A stretch of DNA of 64,000 nucleotides, taken from Geosiphon pyriformis (taxonomy: Eukaryota; Glomeromycota; Glomeromycetes; Archaeosporales; Geosiphonaceae). A program made the translations under genes and the position numbers. Shown in pieces: positions 11,997-24,140 of the stretch. The stretch lies in contig JAAOMT010000570.1 in assembly GCA_016748015.1 (NCBI GenBank), positions 527,253-591,252 of the forward strand, given 5' to 3'. Numbering within the stretch: the stretch's first letter is position 1; every line of letters begins with the position of its first letter. The notes beneath the pieces are model-generated. The model did not search any database. It worked only from the letters and a program-made list of their open reading frames with translations, and had not been told where the DNA came from.

Positions 11997-14051
11997 GTGT
12001 TTTAGTTTGGAAAATTGTCATGTGCAATATAAGGGGCATGAACAATCTTATGAAACAGAATGATATAATTTGTTGGCATAAGAAGTTAAATAATTTGATT
12101 TCTATTGTTATTGAGACCAAGTTAAAGAGTAAAATTCACCCATGGATCATAAATAAGTTTGATAGTTTCCGAATGTTTACCTCTGGGTTGGATTCTGGTC
12201 ATATGGACTCTAGTGTTGTGATTGTCATGAACATTTCTTTGATGAGACATGTGTGCAAAATTTCTGAGGTGCCTGGTCAACTCCTGTCTATTAAGCTGCT
12301 TTTCAAGAATAAACTTTCTGTGTCAATTTTGGGGCTTTATACTGGTGCTTCTTCAGTGACTTGGTTCTCTTAGGCTGGTGAAATCAACTCTCTCATTGCT
12401 AAGGCTGTTAATGAATCTTCTTTTGTTGTTTTGGGTGGTGATTTTAATGAGAACAGTTTGTGTAAGAGTGCGAGTTTTAAAAGATGTCTAGACTTGGGGC
12501 TAATCAACTCTTTGTCAGGTAGCCCAGTAGTAAAAAGTCCTATGTGAGAAAATTTGAAGAGTGTAAAAAAAACAATTGATTTCGTGTTAGTTTTGTCTAA
12601 TTTGGTTAATGCAGTAGTGGATCACAATGTTGTGGATGTGAGTGAACATTTCAACACTAATCATTAGGCAGTTTCTGTTTCTGTGGGCCTGGGCAGTCTG
12701 CTGGATACTCAATTGAACTCCCTTCATAGACAGGCTAATAGAAATTGTTGGAAGTTTGATTTCAGGAGTGCTAACAACAGTAAATAGAAAAATTTTAAAG
12801 ATGCCACTTCAGCCAATGCTGAAATGTTTGCCAATGAGTTTGCTACTACTGTACAACTCTCAGATTTGGATGTTATGTAGAATGTTTTGTACAAGATAAT
12901 GACTCTTTCAACACATGAGATATTTAGAAAGAAATGGTTCAAGAATTTTGATGGGATTTTTACCAGAGATTCTTTGAGGTTTTATAAGCTGAAGTTGCTG
13001 GTGTCTAAGCTGGTTAAGGCTTCTTACTTAGTCACTAGTGTGGAATTTGCTTCATTGTTGGATATATGATGTAGACTTGATGCTAATAGTGCATTAGTGA
13101 TAAAGTTTTTATTTCTTTCAGGTTCCAATTTTGACATGATTAGCTTGGCTCTGGCTAAAATAAAGAAATCTTACTGTTCTTCTAAGTTGCTGGAATCTAG
13201 GCATGCTGAGGAAGCATGTGTCAAGGCAGCTATTAATAAGAGAATGAGAAGTTTTGAATCAGACAAGGGTCATATCATCAGGAGTGTTTTGGAGTGCTCT
13301 TTTCACAAAGTGGTATTGGATTATCTGGTAGTAAGTGACAAATTGGTATTGGAGCCAAGCCTGGTTAAATCTAGAGTGGATGAGATTATGAAAGGTACAG
13401 GGTGATGCCTGACATCTCAGATGAATGGTTCTGCCAATACTGGCCTCTGGAGAATGTTTTCAATGATGCTTTTTCTGACATGATGTGTCCTGTTGGTGTT
13501 GATGATTTGCTTGGTGTGGTTTCTAATCTTCTTGAGGGTAAAGCTGCTGATTTCTCTGGGATTTTAAATGAACTCTGGAAACATTGCGATAAATCAGTTT
13601 TGGATATGCTTTTGGTGCTTTTGAATTCTTGTTTGATCCATGAATTAATACCTGGTGCTTGGAAAGAAGCTTGGGTCTTAATGATTCCTAAGCCATATAA
13701 ATAGGATGGAGTTCTCATGAACACCCAATCTATTGCCTTGATTGAAACTGCCCACAAAATTCTTTCCAAAATTCTCTCAGATAGGATTTTGTCAGCATAT
13801 AGTACTTTTGATGTTTTGCATGAGAACAATTTTTTGGTCCTAAAGGGTATGATGATGCAGTCACCCATTTTTGCCATTGGTTTAGTGGTTAAAGATGCTT
13901 TAAAGAAAGATCGTGAACTCTGGTTGGTTTTGCAGAACATGCAGAAGGTTTATGATTTTGTTGGGTGTAAGCATTTTTGAAACAGTTTGGTTAGAATAAA
14001 GATGTGTAGCAGGTTTATTAGGTTTTTTGGTGGTATTCATAATAATTGCAT
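11997..14051 (+). pseudogene. LINE C ORF2, first part: endonuclease and N-terminal RT
   Basis: Starts at or overlapping the ORF1 stop. An exonuclease-endonuclease-phosphatase domain spans about 12020-12690: MCNIRGMNN, SIVIETKLK, VVLGGDFNEN, DFVLVLSN, SEHFNTNH. Downstream comes a linker rich in Leu/Lys (SVLECSFHKVVLDYLVV), then the start of the RT: GILNELWKHC, AWVLMIPKPYK, SIALIETAHKILSKILSDRI, LQNMQKVYDFVG. Stops at about 12371, 12546, 12666, 12787, 12878 and 13067, and a frameshift near 13400, break it. The reading frame is cut at 14051 by the solo LTR. Confidence 0.82.
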
Positions 14052-15030
14052 TGTTATCAGATGAAATTAGAGATATTGTTTAGCATGAAATTACCCTTAT
14101 AAATCTTATCATTAATTAGCATATATTATTATTTCAAATTATCACTTATTACATTAGCAAAATGTCTGAAATTATTATTTAATTAATAACCCAATTTGTA
14201 CATAACACAAATGTAACCTAAGTGTAATGATCAATTATGCAATACCCTGAAATATGTAACATTCAAAAGTTCGCCGAAATTTGTAGAAATTTGTAGAAAT
14301 AATTGATAGTTTACCAAAATATCTAATAGTTCGTAGAAATAACTTGTAATTTGCTGAAATGTATCTTTAGTTCAGCGAAATTGTAGAAAAAAGCAAAGTT
14401 CAAGTTCATAAAATAGTGTTATGACAAGTTGTATAAAAGAAGAGCTTTTCTCTTCGAGAAAATGTATCTTACTTTAGATTTATTACTTAGAACCATTCCT
14501 ATACACACAAAAAAAAATAAATATCAAATAATTCAAAAAACCAAATTCTTTAATTATTGCACTTAGAAAATTCTCAAAACCCAACTAACATTTTGAAATT
14601 GATTAGCTACCAATTTCAGTAAACTGTTAGTGACTCCAGGCCTAGATAAAAAACGTTCTCTTGATAAAAACCTATTTTTTTAATATTTCTTTTATTTTTA
14701 TTTTTATTTTCTTATTACAATTATTAGGGTAGTCTACAGACAAGATTCCTGTAGAAAAGTTGACTTTCACAACAAAGTAACTACACATTTTTAGTGAGCT
14801 TCCAGATGAGCAATTCCTGGGAAAGAGTTGATGTTTACTACAATGTAACTACACACATAACTGGCATGGAATTGGTCATTCCACTTATAAGCCCAACCGT
14901 TCAAATTATAAGAGATAATTTGAAGATAAAATTCAGTTATTGGAGGTTCAAACACTTCCCATAGTCATAAGTTAACAGCACTACAACAAACATACAAGAG
15001 CTAAGAAGAAACCAAAAACCTCTGATAACA
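14052..15030 (+). repeat. Solo LTR of the F family inside LINE C
   Basis: Begins TGTTATCAG and ends CTGATAACA, an inverted terminal pair, and aligns along its full 979 bp with the reverse complement of the LTRs of element F (41893-42864 and 50805-51775). It lies in the opposite orientation to F. It is flanked by GCAT (14048-14051) and GTAT (15031-15034), a 4-bp target duplication with one C/T difference. Removing the LTR and one copy restores an uninterrupted RT reading frame across the junction (GGIHNNC joined to INKVITDFGL). A solo LTR arises by recombination between the two LTRs of a full element. Confidence 0.92.
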
Positions 15031-17651
15031 GTATTAATAAGGTTATAACAGATTTTGGTTTGACAGATGAATACAGAGTGCACAATAGCTTGGACCAAAA
15101 GGAGGTGTTTTTACTATTTCTTTGGCACATATTTTATGATCCTTTTCTGTGTAAGATCAAGAAACAAACAGATGAGTGTGGATATAGATTGAATTCTTAC
15201 TTTATTTTTGGATGTGGTCATGCCAAATCTTGGGCTGGTCTTTCCTCTTTTTTTATCATGAATGTTTTTGTTAATGATACTATATGGGTTGGCAGTAGTC
15301 GAAGTGTCACACAGCACATTCTCAATATTGCTAGTGAATTTTTTGATATCAATGATATTTCAATTAATAATGATAAGACTGTAGCCATTCCCATCAATTG
15401 CAAAGTTGCAGATCCTTTTCTGTTGATCAGTGGGTTACTTATTTTTATTGCCAAGAGAGGGAAATCACATTGCTATTTAGGGATCTATTTGTTGACTGAG
15501 GGTCTTTCCAAACCTAGCTTGGCCAAAGCACATTTTAATGTCCAGTTTTTTGCTAATCTGGTCCTCAAGAAGGCAGTATCTAATAAGCAGTTTTCATATT
15601 TGGTTTTGGCAGTCCTCTTTCTTATTATTGGTTATAGAACACAATTCAGTTATGTTCTTGTCAGTGTTTGTGAAAAGTGGGACATTCTGATTCATAAAGG
15701 CTTAAAATCTAAGTCTGGCCTGTCATGTGACTTCTCTAGTAATGCAATTTATCATCCTTTTCTGTATAGTTTGAAGACTTTTGAACAGATTCAGACTACG
15801 AATAAGTCAGCTTCAGTCATTTTTTTTGCGAACTCTGTTGGTATTTTGGGTTGTCTATTCTCTCACCAGTCACATGATCTTTAGGTTCTCTGCTGGCATC
15901 CATTTTATCTTTTGTAGTATCCAGTTTGTGTTAAGATCAACCCTTTAAATAATTTTCTGGCTGGTATGGTGTGCATTTTCTTTGAAAGTGATTTGTCCTT
16001 GGGTGGCTTTTTGACCAATGCTTTTTATCATCAAAGTAGAATCTCTATGTTTTGTGTTCTTGGTAAATCAACCTATTTTAGGTGTGTTTCTTTGCTTCAG
16101 CATTATGGAATTGCTTTCATGGACCAGCTGCTTGACTGAAGTGGGGATATTTTTGATTAAAAAACTTTCAAATGGTGGAAGCAATTAAACCTGTGTGGTC
16201 CAGTTCCTGTCTGATTTGAGCTTTCTGTTCGATTTCTTGGTGGTACGTCCTCTTTTTCTGTCTATTTCTCATCTTTGGATAATGGCGGCTCTTCAAATAT
16301 TCTTCATTTTTGTGGGTTTAGTGCTATTAGTGCCAATTTGTTGTGTTCTGATATTGGTCACTTTTCTGTCTATATGGATGGATTTTTAAGTAGCTTGGAG
16401 TTGGTTGATATGAAAACTGGGGCTGCTGTTTTTTTTGATAACATTGGTATGAGTTTGGGTATGGGAGTTTCTGGTTTGATGTCTTCTACCTTAACAGAGT
16501 TGTAGGCCATTGCTTTAGCTCTTGAGTGTGTCCCTCCTTCTTGCTCAATCAACTTGTTTTCAGACAGTCAAGCAGCTTTGGATGCTTGCAAGTTGGAGTT
16601 GAATTTGGTTTATCTGGATTTCAGAAATTGGTATTGGATTAAACATTACCACATTATGAACATCATTCATCATAAGAATTTGAATGTTAATTGGTGTAAG
16701 GTCAAAGGTCATTTGGGTGTTTCGGGCAATAAGCATGCAGATAAGTTGGCCAGAGCTGTGGCTCTTTCTAGTTGGAATTTGCTTTATTTTATCAGTAAAC
16801 ACTATCTTAGGGTTGGTGGTGCTGCCATTTCTGGTAATTCTAAGCATTTTGTTTGGAATGTTTTTCAGTCAGTTTATTGTACACATTGGGAAATTGGTTC
16901 TGGTTTATGGATGGTGATGGATAGTCTGTGTGTGGATATTGATTGGTTCAGATCATTGCTGGTATGGCATCCAGACTCTTACATGGCTGTTGGCTTCACT
17001 AGCAAGTGGACTGCTGGTTTCTGGACATATTTTATGAAGGCATTGCACCTTTGGCTTCCTGTTGTCATGCATAAATAGCTTTATGATAAGAATTACCCTA
17101 GTGTGGTATGTTTGTTTTATGGTGATGTCAAAGTCTTAGACCATGCTTTTTCTTGTTTGTTTGATGCCAATGATCGTGCTTATTTGTTGGACTCTCATGC
17201 ATCAGCTTGGGAAGTGCAATCTGGTCTGGGTCATTCTTCCTCAGTTGTTTCACAGCTGTTGTTTACTTGTTTGTTTGACGTTTTGGTCAGCACTGTTTTG
17301 TGCAAGTGTTTCGTTTTCAAGAATTGGTTTCATGAGTCTGTTTCTGTTTTCAAGGACTCCAAAGTAGTAAGTCAGACCATTGTGGCCTTTGTGTGTGAGT
17401 TTAGTCATGCTTTTTGGGAGGACATTTGATTGGTTCATGCCAAGCATCATGCTTTTATGGAAAAAAATGGACTTATTCCACATGATAGATCTGTTCCTAT
17501 CTCAATTTCTGGGCTTCCTTCAGTGCTGTTGACAAACATGATTGGATTGCTGGGTATTGCTGAGGCTATTGGTGTTGGTTTTGGTTTTCATAAGTCTTGT
17601 TTGTTCTTTTTAGGCATAAGTGGTAAAGTTTCTGTTCATATAAGTGTATAG
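15031..17651 (+). pseudogene. LINE C ORF2, second part: RT core, RNase H, C-terminus
   Basis: RT palm: the active-site box reads FVND (15267-15278) instead of FVDD. Thumb and connection follow (SKPSLAKAHFNVQFFANLVLKKAV). RNase H spans about 16355-16770 with all acidic residues visible: VYMDGF, TLTEL, FSDSQAAL, GNKHADKLA. The C-terminal part contains the YPSVVCLFYG...DHAFSC region, where the second Cys of the usual CxxC-H-C motif is lost. The end is ISGKVSVHISV and a stop. Stops at about 15882, 16502 and 17077 and several shifts break the frame. RNase H is better preserved than the RT. Confidence 0.82.
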
Positions 17652-17795
17652 TGTTGTCCTGATTGGTCTGAGTGGCTGGTTACGTGTAGAAAGTGCATAA
17701 TTCACACCTAGTTTAGATCATTTGTATGATGTATTGTACTAAGCAGTGTTTGGACTTTACTCGTTAAATAAAAAAATAAAATAAAAAAAAACATT
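17652..17795 (+). other. LINE C 3' UTR and A-rich tail
   Basis: About 110 bases carrying the conserved 3' motif seen in all LINEs of this window (gattggtctgagtggctggt, then gtagaaagtgcat, then gcagtgtttggact), followed by a tail of TAAA-type units. The conserved 3' end is probably the recognition signal for target-primed reverse transcription, by analogy with other LINEs. Confidence 0.75.
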
Positions 17796-17799
17796 TAAA

Positions 17800-18250
17800 A
17801 TAAAATTTTTATTATTAAAAAAAATAACAAAATAATATTGAAAATTAAATTAATATAGTAAAATTATTAATAAAACATACTTGTATTTATTTATTAATTA
17901 ACTTCTTTTAAAAAATAATTATTGATTAAATTTATTTATATAATTATTAATTAATCAAAATCTTATTGTTAAAATTAAGAAAAATATTTTAAACAATTAC
18001 AAAAATAGCTTTAAAAAAAACTTTAATAACAATAAATAAATTTTAGATTAATTTCTAAAAAATATACATAAAACACAATAATAATTAGAATTTAAAAAAA
18101 GTCTGTATTATAGTATTAACAAAAAAATTTTATTATAAAATATTATAATTAAAATTAAAAAACTTACAAGAAATTAATTATAATTAAACTAAAAATAGTA
18201 ATAATTAATATACCAAAAAAACAAAATTTTAATAAAATTTAAAAGATTTT
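17800..18250 (+). repeat. Right flank of LINE C (X repeat)
   Basis: Direct repeat of 8165-8690 with many substitutions but constant order. It begins immediately after the LINE tail. No coding capacity. Confidence 0.62.
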
Positions 18251-18722
18251 TTAATCTAATTAAAACCAAAACAACTTTGTAATTTGTATTAAAAAAATCA
18301 ATTATATTTATAAATTTTTAACTAATTACAATATTAACAAAAAAACTAATATTAAAATATAGTTAATTGTTTTTTAATTTTTCTTAAATTATTTTATGTT
18401 GTTATTTTAATTATAAAAATATCTAGCTAAATTTAAATCCAAACTTTTTTTAAAATAATATTTTTTTTAGAACTGTTTTTATTGAAATTATCTTTTAAAA
18501 CAATAAAAAAACTCTTATTAATAGCTTAAATTATCAAAAAATTTATAATAATAGCTTAAACAAGCTTAGTTTTAAAAAAAAACAAACATAATTACTCAAA
18601 ATTGAGATCAAAAGTTTATTTCTAAAAAATAATTTAAATAATAAAAATTTACCAATTATTTTAATAATTTTATATACATGTTTAATCAAACTAATATTTA
18701 TAATTTTTTTATTAGATATTTA
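18251..18722. other. AT-rich spacer, nothing recognised
   Basis: No open frame, repeat or RNA gene that I can support; almost all A/T. Confidence 0.6.
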
Positions 18723-21700
18723 ATAAGTATCATTCAATTATTATCTAAAAGGTAGGAACAAACTAAGTGTTTTAGTACTAAATAAGATTTATGTATTTTC
18801 TATATGTAACCAATTACTTAAACCAGTTTAAGCTATACTATAATAATAGAACAAAAAAACTTATTCTAAAAAAAATTTTTTTTTTTATATTAAACAAAAT
18901 AATATTACTAAGAACCAATCCAACCAGCCATTCAACTGTTTTAAAAAATTAGTTTTAACATTAATAGATTTATAAACCCAAAGTAATATCAAATTAAAAA
19001 ACATATTATTAACAATAACAACTTAATTTACCAAACTACCAAACATGTTAATATTGTTTATACAATATTTTTTTTAATAAAACTATTTTTCTTTTCAACT
19101 TATTAACAACTTTGCTAAAGACATCCAAATATACTATAAGTTTATTAACTCTAAGACTAAAAATACTGCTTAAAACAAGATTACTTTTAATAAATTGTTT
19201 AAATACAATTACTAAAGAACCAATAGGTTTAATAATAGATCCAACTAAAATAGTTAACTTGGCCAAATTAAACTTTAAAAAAGCCAACCAAAATGAAACT
19301 AAAAAATTATTAATAGCCACAAAAAAAAGCCAGAATTATCAAAAAAAAAATCAAGAAAGTTTACAAAAGCAAAAATTTTAGTATAAGACTTAATACTGTT
19401 ATAGATGATTATTTGAGATGTTAGAATAAATAACAAATCTGTAACTTGGTACTTAATAACTGAAAATATTCGTAATTTTTGAAAGTTTTGGTTGAGTTTT
19501 TTGTATAATAAACAAAAATTTAATTGATAGTTTCTTTTGTGAATTTTTTTTTAGCATAATGGCCAGTTTATTTTGGCAGTTGTATCCTTCTGATAAGCTA
19601 TTCTTAAGTTTTTTACTCTTGTTTCTAGGTTTTTTACCAGACTATCCTTGATATTAATTACTTAGCACTTAATTTTTTTAATCAATTAATAAACAACAAA
19701 AAAAATAAAATAAAAGAAAATAAAAAGAAAATAAGAAAAAAAATAAGAAATTGGTATTCTGTCAATAGTCATGATTAAGAGCTATTGGTTTAGTGTAGTT
19801 AAGTATTAGATTTTATCAATATAAAGTATTGATAGTATAGAATAAATTAATATTTCTTTAATTAAGTAATAATAACATAAATTCAGATAATAATAGATGT
19901 TTTATTAATATAAGTATAATTCCATTTTAAATAATAGAAAACTATTTTTTGAAAAAAAGAATATTATTGTTCTGAATTAAATTGTCTGTTTTTTTTGCTT
20001 CTAACACTTTTACTATATATACATAATTTATGTTATACAAGATTCTTTGAAATCTTTTAATTCTTTTGAAAGAAATTTTGGAATTTTGGAATCTTGCAAT
20101 TCTTCAAAAAAAATTCTGAAATTTCTCTTTTTTATTATATTTATTTCTGATTGGCTATTTTATCTACTTATTATAATTCCTAATTTTTATGAGTAATAAT
20201 GCTCACAAAACAAAGTGTAAACATCTTGAAAATTTTGGAAGAAAGAGATAAAAATATTTTACAATTTATAGTCAAATAGTTTATCTTTTGATACCAAAAA
20301 TAGTGTTAACAATTAGAGATTTTTTACTAAATATAATACTTTCTTAGTATATCAATTTTAATTACTACAGCATCCAGATCTATCTGGAAACCAAACATAA
20401 CCAGGAATAACAATCAGAATTAGAGAAGCAAAAGATAAAATAAGACTAACCACCAATCTATAAAATTATATTATTGATTTTAAAGACAGTACAGTTAGAA
20501 AAAAAAATCAATTAACTTGGTTTTAAACCTATTTTAAAACAAAATAATCTCATTTTAATTAACTAAAAAGAGAATTTTAACACTATTTTTGTTTATTAGA
20601 ACTGACCAATAATTTAAAGTAAACACAACAATATTTAATTTTTTAAAATAAATAACCATATATTGTTAAATACTAGTAAATTTTAGCATAACATGAATAA
20701 TCTTATTAAATACATTAAATACTGTCTTAATATTAACAACAAACACACTTAAAAATATATTATACAACAAAAAAAAACCAGATTTAAAAATTACTAAAGA
20801 TTTGGCAATTTTAAAAGTGGCCAAATAAATAAAGTTTGTAAACTTGACTAAGAATACAGCTTTTAGAGACTTTTAAGAAACAAACTTTATGCAAAAAAGC
20901 TTTATATTGTCTTTTAATACTGATTTTATATTCGGAATATTATGCACAAACTGAAAAACAACTTTAATATAAGCCAATTTGATTTTAAAGATAGCACTAA
21001 GCATTAAAGTAGAGACTATCTATTTAATAAATCTTTGATAATTAGAGATAATTTTTTAAGTATTACTAACAGTAATATTAGAAGCCAGCAAAGAAAATGT
21101 TTTAGTTTTTATTTGATTAGTCTAATTTTCAAGAATAAACAATCTAATAAGAGACTATTGTTTTGTTTTTAAAACCAATAATGATTTGTTAAAAAATACT
21201 ATATTTGGCAATACAGTCAGTAGTTGATCTTGGCCTATTTTGGATAATAAACCAAATAATATAATAGAGATTTCATCTAAAATTTTATTAAAAATTACAA
21301 AAAAGTTCAGTATAACAATAACAGAAGCTGTTTCTATTTTTTCAAATTTTTGGTCTTTTTGATTATTTTTTAAAAAGATAGTGCTAACAGCACCAGATAT
21401 AGAAACTATGGTAAGAAAAACCAACTTGTGAATTAGTTTATTGTTAAATACTTTTAGGCTTTTTAAAAGAGTAAAGGCAATATTGAGATTAATTTAAGTG
21501 TATCTCTTTGAAAAAATTTTAACTGATAAAAAACTAGCTAAAAATGAAAAAGATGTTTTAGTAATTATTAAAGATAGTTTTTTATTATTATTAATTAAAA
21601 AAAAGCTTTTAAGATGTTTTGCTTGGCTGTTTTTACAACAAAAAAAACTTTTTTAATTGAAACTTTGTAAAATATTAAAAAAAATATTAGTTACAGCTTT

Positions 21701-21740
21701 TTTTACTCTTTGTTTTAATTATAATTATAAAATTAAAAAA
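18723..21740 (-). mobile_element. ORF1-only LINE relative, copy i, split by a solo LTR
   Basis: Reads leftward from about 21740. Pieces of a single reading frame align with the better copy at 60405-62670: KTKSKKAVTNIFFNIL, KLVFLTIVSISGAVSTIFLKNN, NFFVIFNKILDEISIILFGLLSK, then beyond the LTR a C-terminal segment open at 19048-19320 (VSFWLAFLKFNLAKLTILV...). The frame runs straight into the LINE-type 3' UTR (18733-18850) with no ORF2. There are many stops. The element is interrupted by an A-type solo LTR at 19419-20223. Confidence 0.7.
19419..20223 (-). repeat. Solo LTR of the A family inside ORF1-only copy i
   Basis: Aligns with LTR A (1480-2432): 'taacttggta', 'ttttttgtataataaac', the TATA stretch 'actatatatacataa', 'ctgattggcta', 'atgagtaa'. 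It is about 805 bp, 150 shorter, mostly because the tandem repeats of LTR A are absent. The interrupted ORF1-only sequence resumes on both sides, shown by comparison with the uninterrupted copy at 61100-61140. The duplicated target lies within the shared 'tcttgag'-like bases, exact length unresolved. Confidence 0.72.
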
Positions 21741-24084
21741 ACAAAATAGTTTTTTTTATATATAATTGTTATATTAATGTGTATATAATTAGAATTTAAC
21801 CCAGATTTAAAAATCTTTATATTATTAAATTTATTTTTAATCTATAATTTAACTTGATTTTTTAACTTTGTTTTAATAATAATAAATATTAAATTGTCAA
21901 ATTTTTTGTGTTATTTTATAATATTTTTTGTTTAATATAATTTTTTATTTTTTTTATATTATATATAACAATTTTCTAAATTAAACTAATTTAAGAAATA
22001 AGTAAATTTAATTATTTTTAACATTATTATAATAATAAAACTTGAAAACTTAAAAATATTTATATTAAAACTATTAATTAAAAAATAAAATATTTAGAAA
22101 CATTAAAAATTACAAATAATATATCAACAATTTTCTTAAAATATTGTTTAAAATTATGTTAAAATTCAAAATTACAAAAAAAATTTATAAAAAAAAATTA
22201 CAAAAGAAAACAAAGCATTTAAATTTTAAAATTTAAAAAAACTTAATTAAATAGAAGTTTTACATCTTTTTTTAATTTTTTTAATTTTAAAATTGTCATT
22301 AAAAAATATTATCAAAGAAAATTTCAAATAAAAATAGTATTTATTTATTATTACTATCAAATACTTAATTAAAAAACATTATTTAAGTCTAAAATTTGCT
22401 ATTAAAAATAATTAATATAAAATAAAAACGTTTTTTTGGCATAAAAATTAGAAAGATAAAAATAGTTTATTTTAAAAAATCTTTTAAGTAAATTTTATAA
22501 AAAAATATAAAAATTATATTTTAGTATAAAGTGACCAAAATTTTCACAATTTTTATAATAAATTAAGTTTAATTTAATTCAAAAGAAATTAATTTTATTA
22601 AATACAAAAATAGTACAAAAAACCTAATCTAAAAACTAATTAAATTTAAAACAAACAATTATATATTTAATTTTAATATTAATAGCAAATATGTAATTAA
22701 TAATACAAGTTTTTCTATTAATTTTTTAAAAAAAGTACTAAGATTATATACAGTTATATTTATAAACAAAATAAATAATAATGTTTTAAAATAATTTTTT
22801 AACAACCCAAATTGTTTAATCTATATTGTTTTTGGCTATATATATTAAATTTTTATTAATTAAAATTAATTACTTAAAAACCAAAAAATTAGTCTAATTT
22901 AATTTAACAAATTTTATTATAGTTTTTTATTACAGTTTAATAAGATGTAATTAGATTAATATTAATTAACCAAACTTAAATAAAACTAAAATAATTTTTT
23001 TTTTTACATATTGATAAAAAAATTTTGAATTATTATAGTTTAATCTAAATATTTTTTTGTTTTTTAAGATTGCTATTTACTTGAATTTTTTTATTAATAA
23101 CTAAAAAAGCAATTTTATTTAGATTTTTTTTAGAAATAAATATTAATTAAATGATTTTTTTAAATTTTAAAAGAATAATAACTTTTTTAAATTTATTTAT
23201 TATTGTAAATAATTTTTAAATAACTAATACTTTTATTATAATGTTTTTTTTTACTATTAATAAATTAATATTTAAAACATAAAACTTTTTAATAGATATT
23301 TTAACTTTTTTTAATAAACTTAAAATTAATCCAAATTTTATTTAAAACAATAATATAAGAAAAAAAAAGTATTATTTTATTTTTTATATTATAATTCAAA
23401 AATTTTATAAGCCATGCTTAATATAGGAACTTTTATGTTCTATAGTTTTAGGTAGTAGTTGGATCTTACTCATTAATTATTTAATAAATAAAAAAAAATT
23501 TAAAAAAAATTATTTATTTTAATATTAATTTTTTTTATTTTAAAAGTATTTGTCTTTAAATTAAGATAGACTTTATCTTTATTATATGTTTTATAATTAT
23601 TATTAACTAATAAAATATTGTATAATTTTTTATTTAAATTAGTTTTTATGTTTAAAAATCTATTAATACCAACAAAAAATCTGCTTAAAAATAGATTTTA
23701 TTATTATTTAAATATTTAATATTATCAATCAAAATTTTTTGTTTTGAAAAAAAATATTATTACTGTTAAAAACAACTATTAGATTTATAATAAAAGAATT
23801 AGTATCTTAAAAAATTGTAAAAAATATAATAAAACAAAAACTTTTTTAAAATATTGTTTTTTGAAAAAATTTAAATGTATAAAAAAAAAGTTTTTTTTAA
23901 TATATTTATTCTTAATTTTAAAGTAAATTATAAAAAATTCGTAAAATTATTTGATAAATCTGTTTTAAAACTATTAATAAAAATAAAATATTATTATTTA
24001 AGTTTAAAACTTATTACTAAAAATAATAAAATAAAAAATAAGAATATTTTTTAACATAAATATTAATAAATAGTTTAATTAGAA
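21741..24084. other. AT-rich region with one LINE 3'-end remnant
   Basis: No open frame worth naming. At about 23405-23495 there is a plus-strand remnant of the conserved LINE 3' end (aagccatgcttaatatagg ... tagtagttggatcttactc) followed by a short A-rich tail, so the bases before it may be an eroded LINE body. The rest is unassigned. Confidence 0.6.
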
Positions 24085-24140
24085 TAAAACTTCTTTCTTT
24101 CGTTTATTCCAAAAATTCTCAGAAAGAGTCAAAGATTTTT

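Larger units (their letters stand above)
9915..17795 (+). mobile_element. LINE C, full-length non-LTR retrotransposon with a nested solo LTR
   Basis: A Tad/I-like LINE: 5' UTR, ORF1 with RRM-like region and CCHC knuckle, ORF2 with endonuclease, RT, RNase H and a C-terminal zinc motif, short 3' UTR and an A-rich (TAAA)n tail. Without the inserted LTR it is about 6.9 kb, the same as LINE D and LINE E. Its base composition is clearly less AT-rich than the flanks. Both ORFs are interrupted by a few stops and frameshifts, so the copy is dead but only moderately decayed. Confidence 0.85.
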
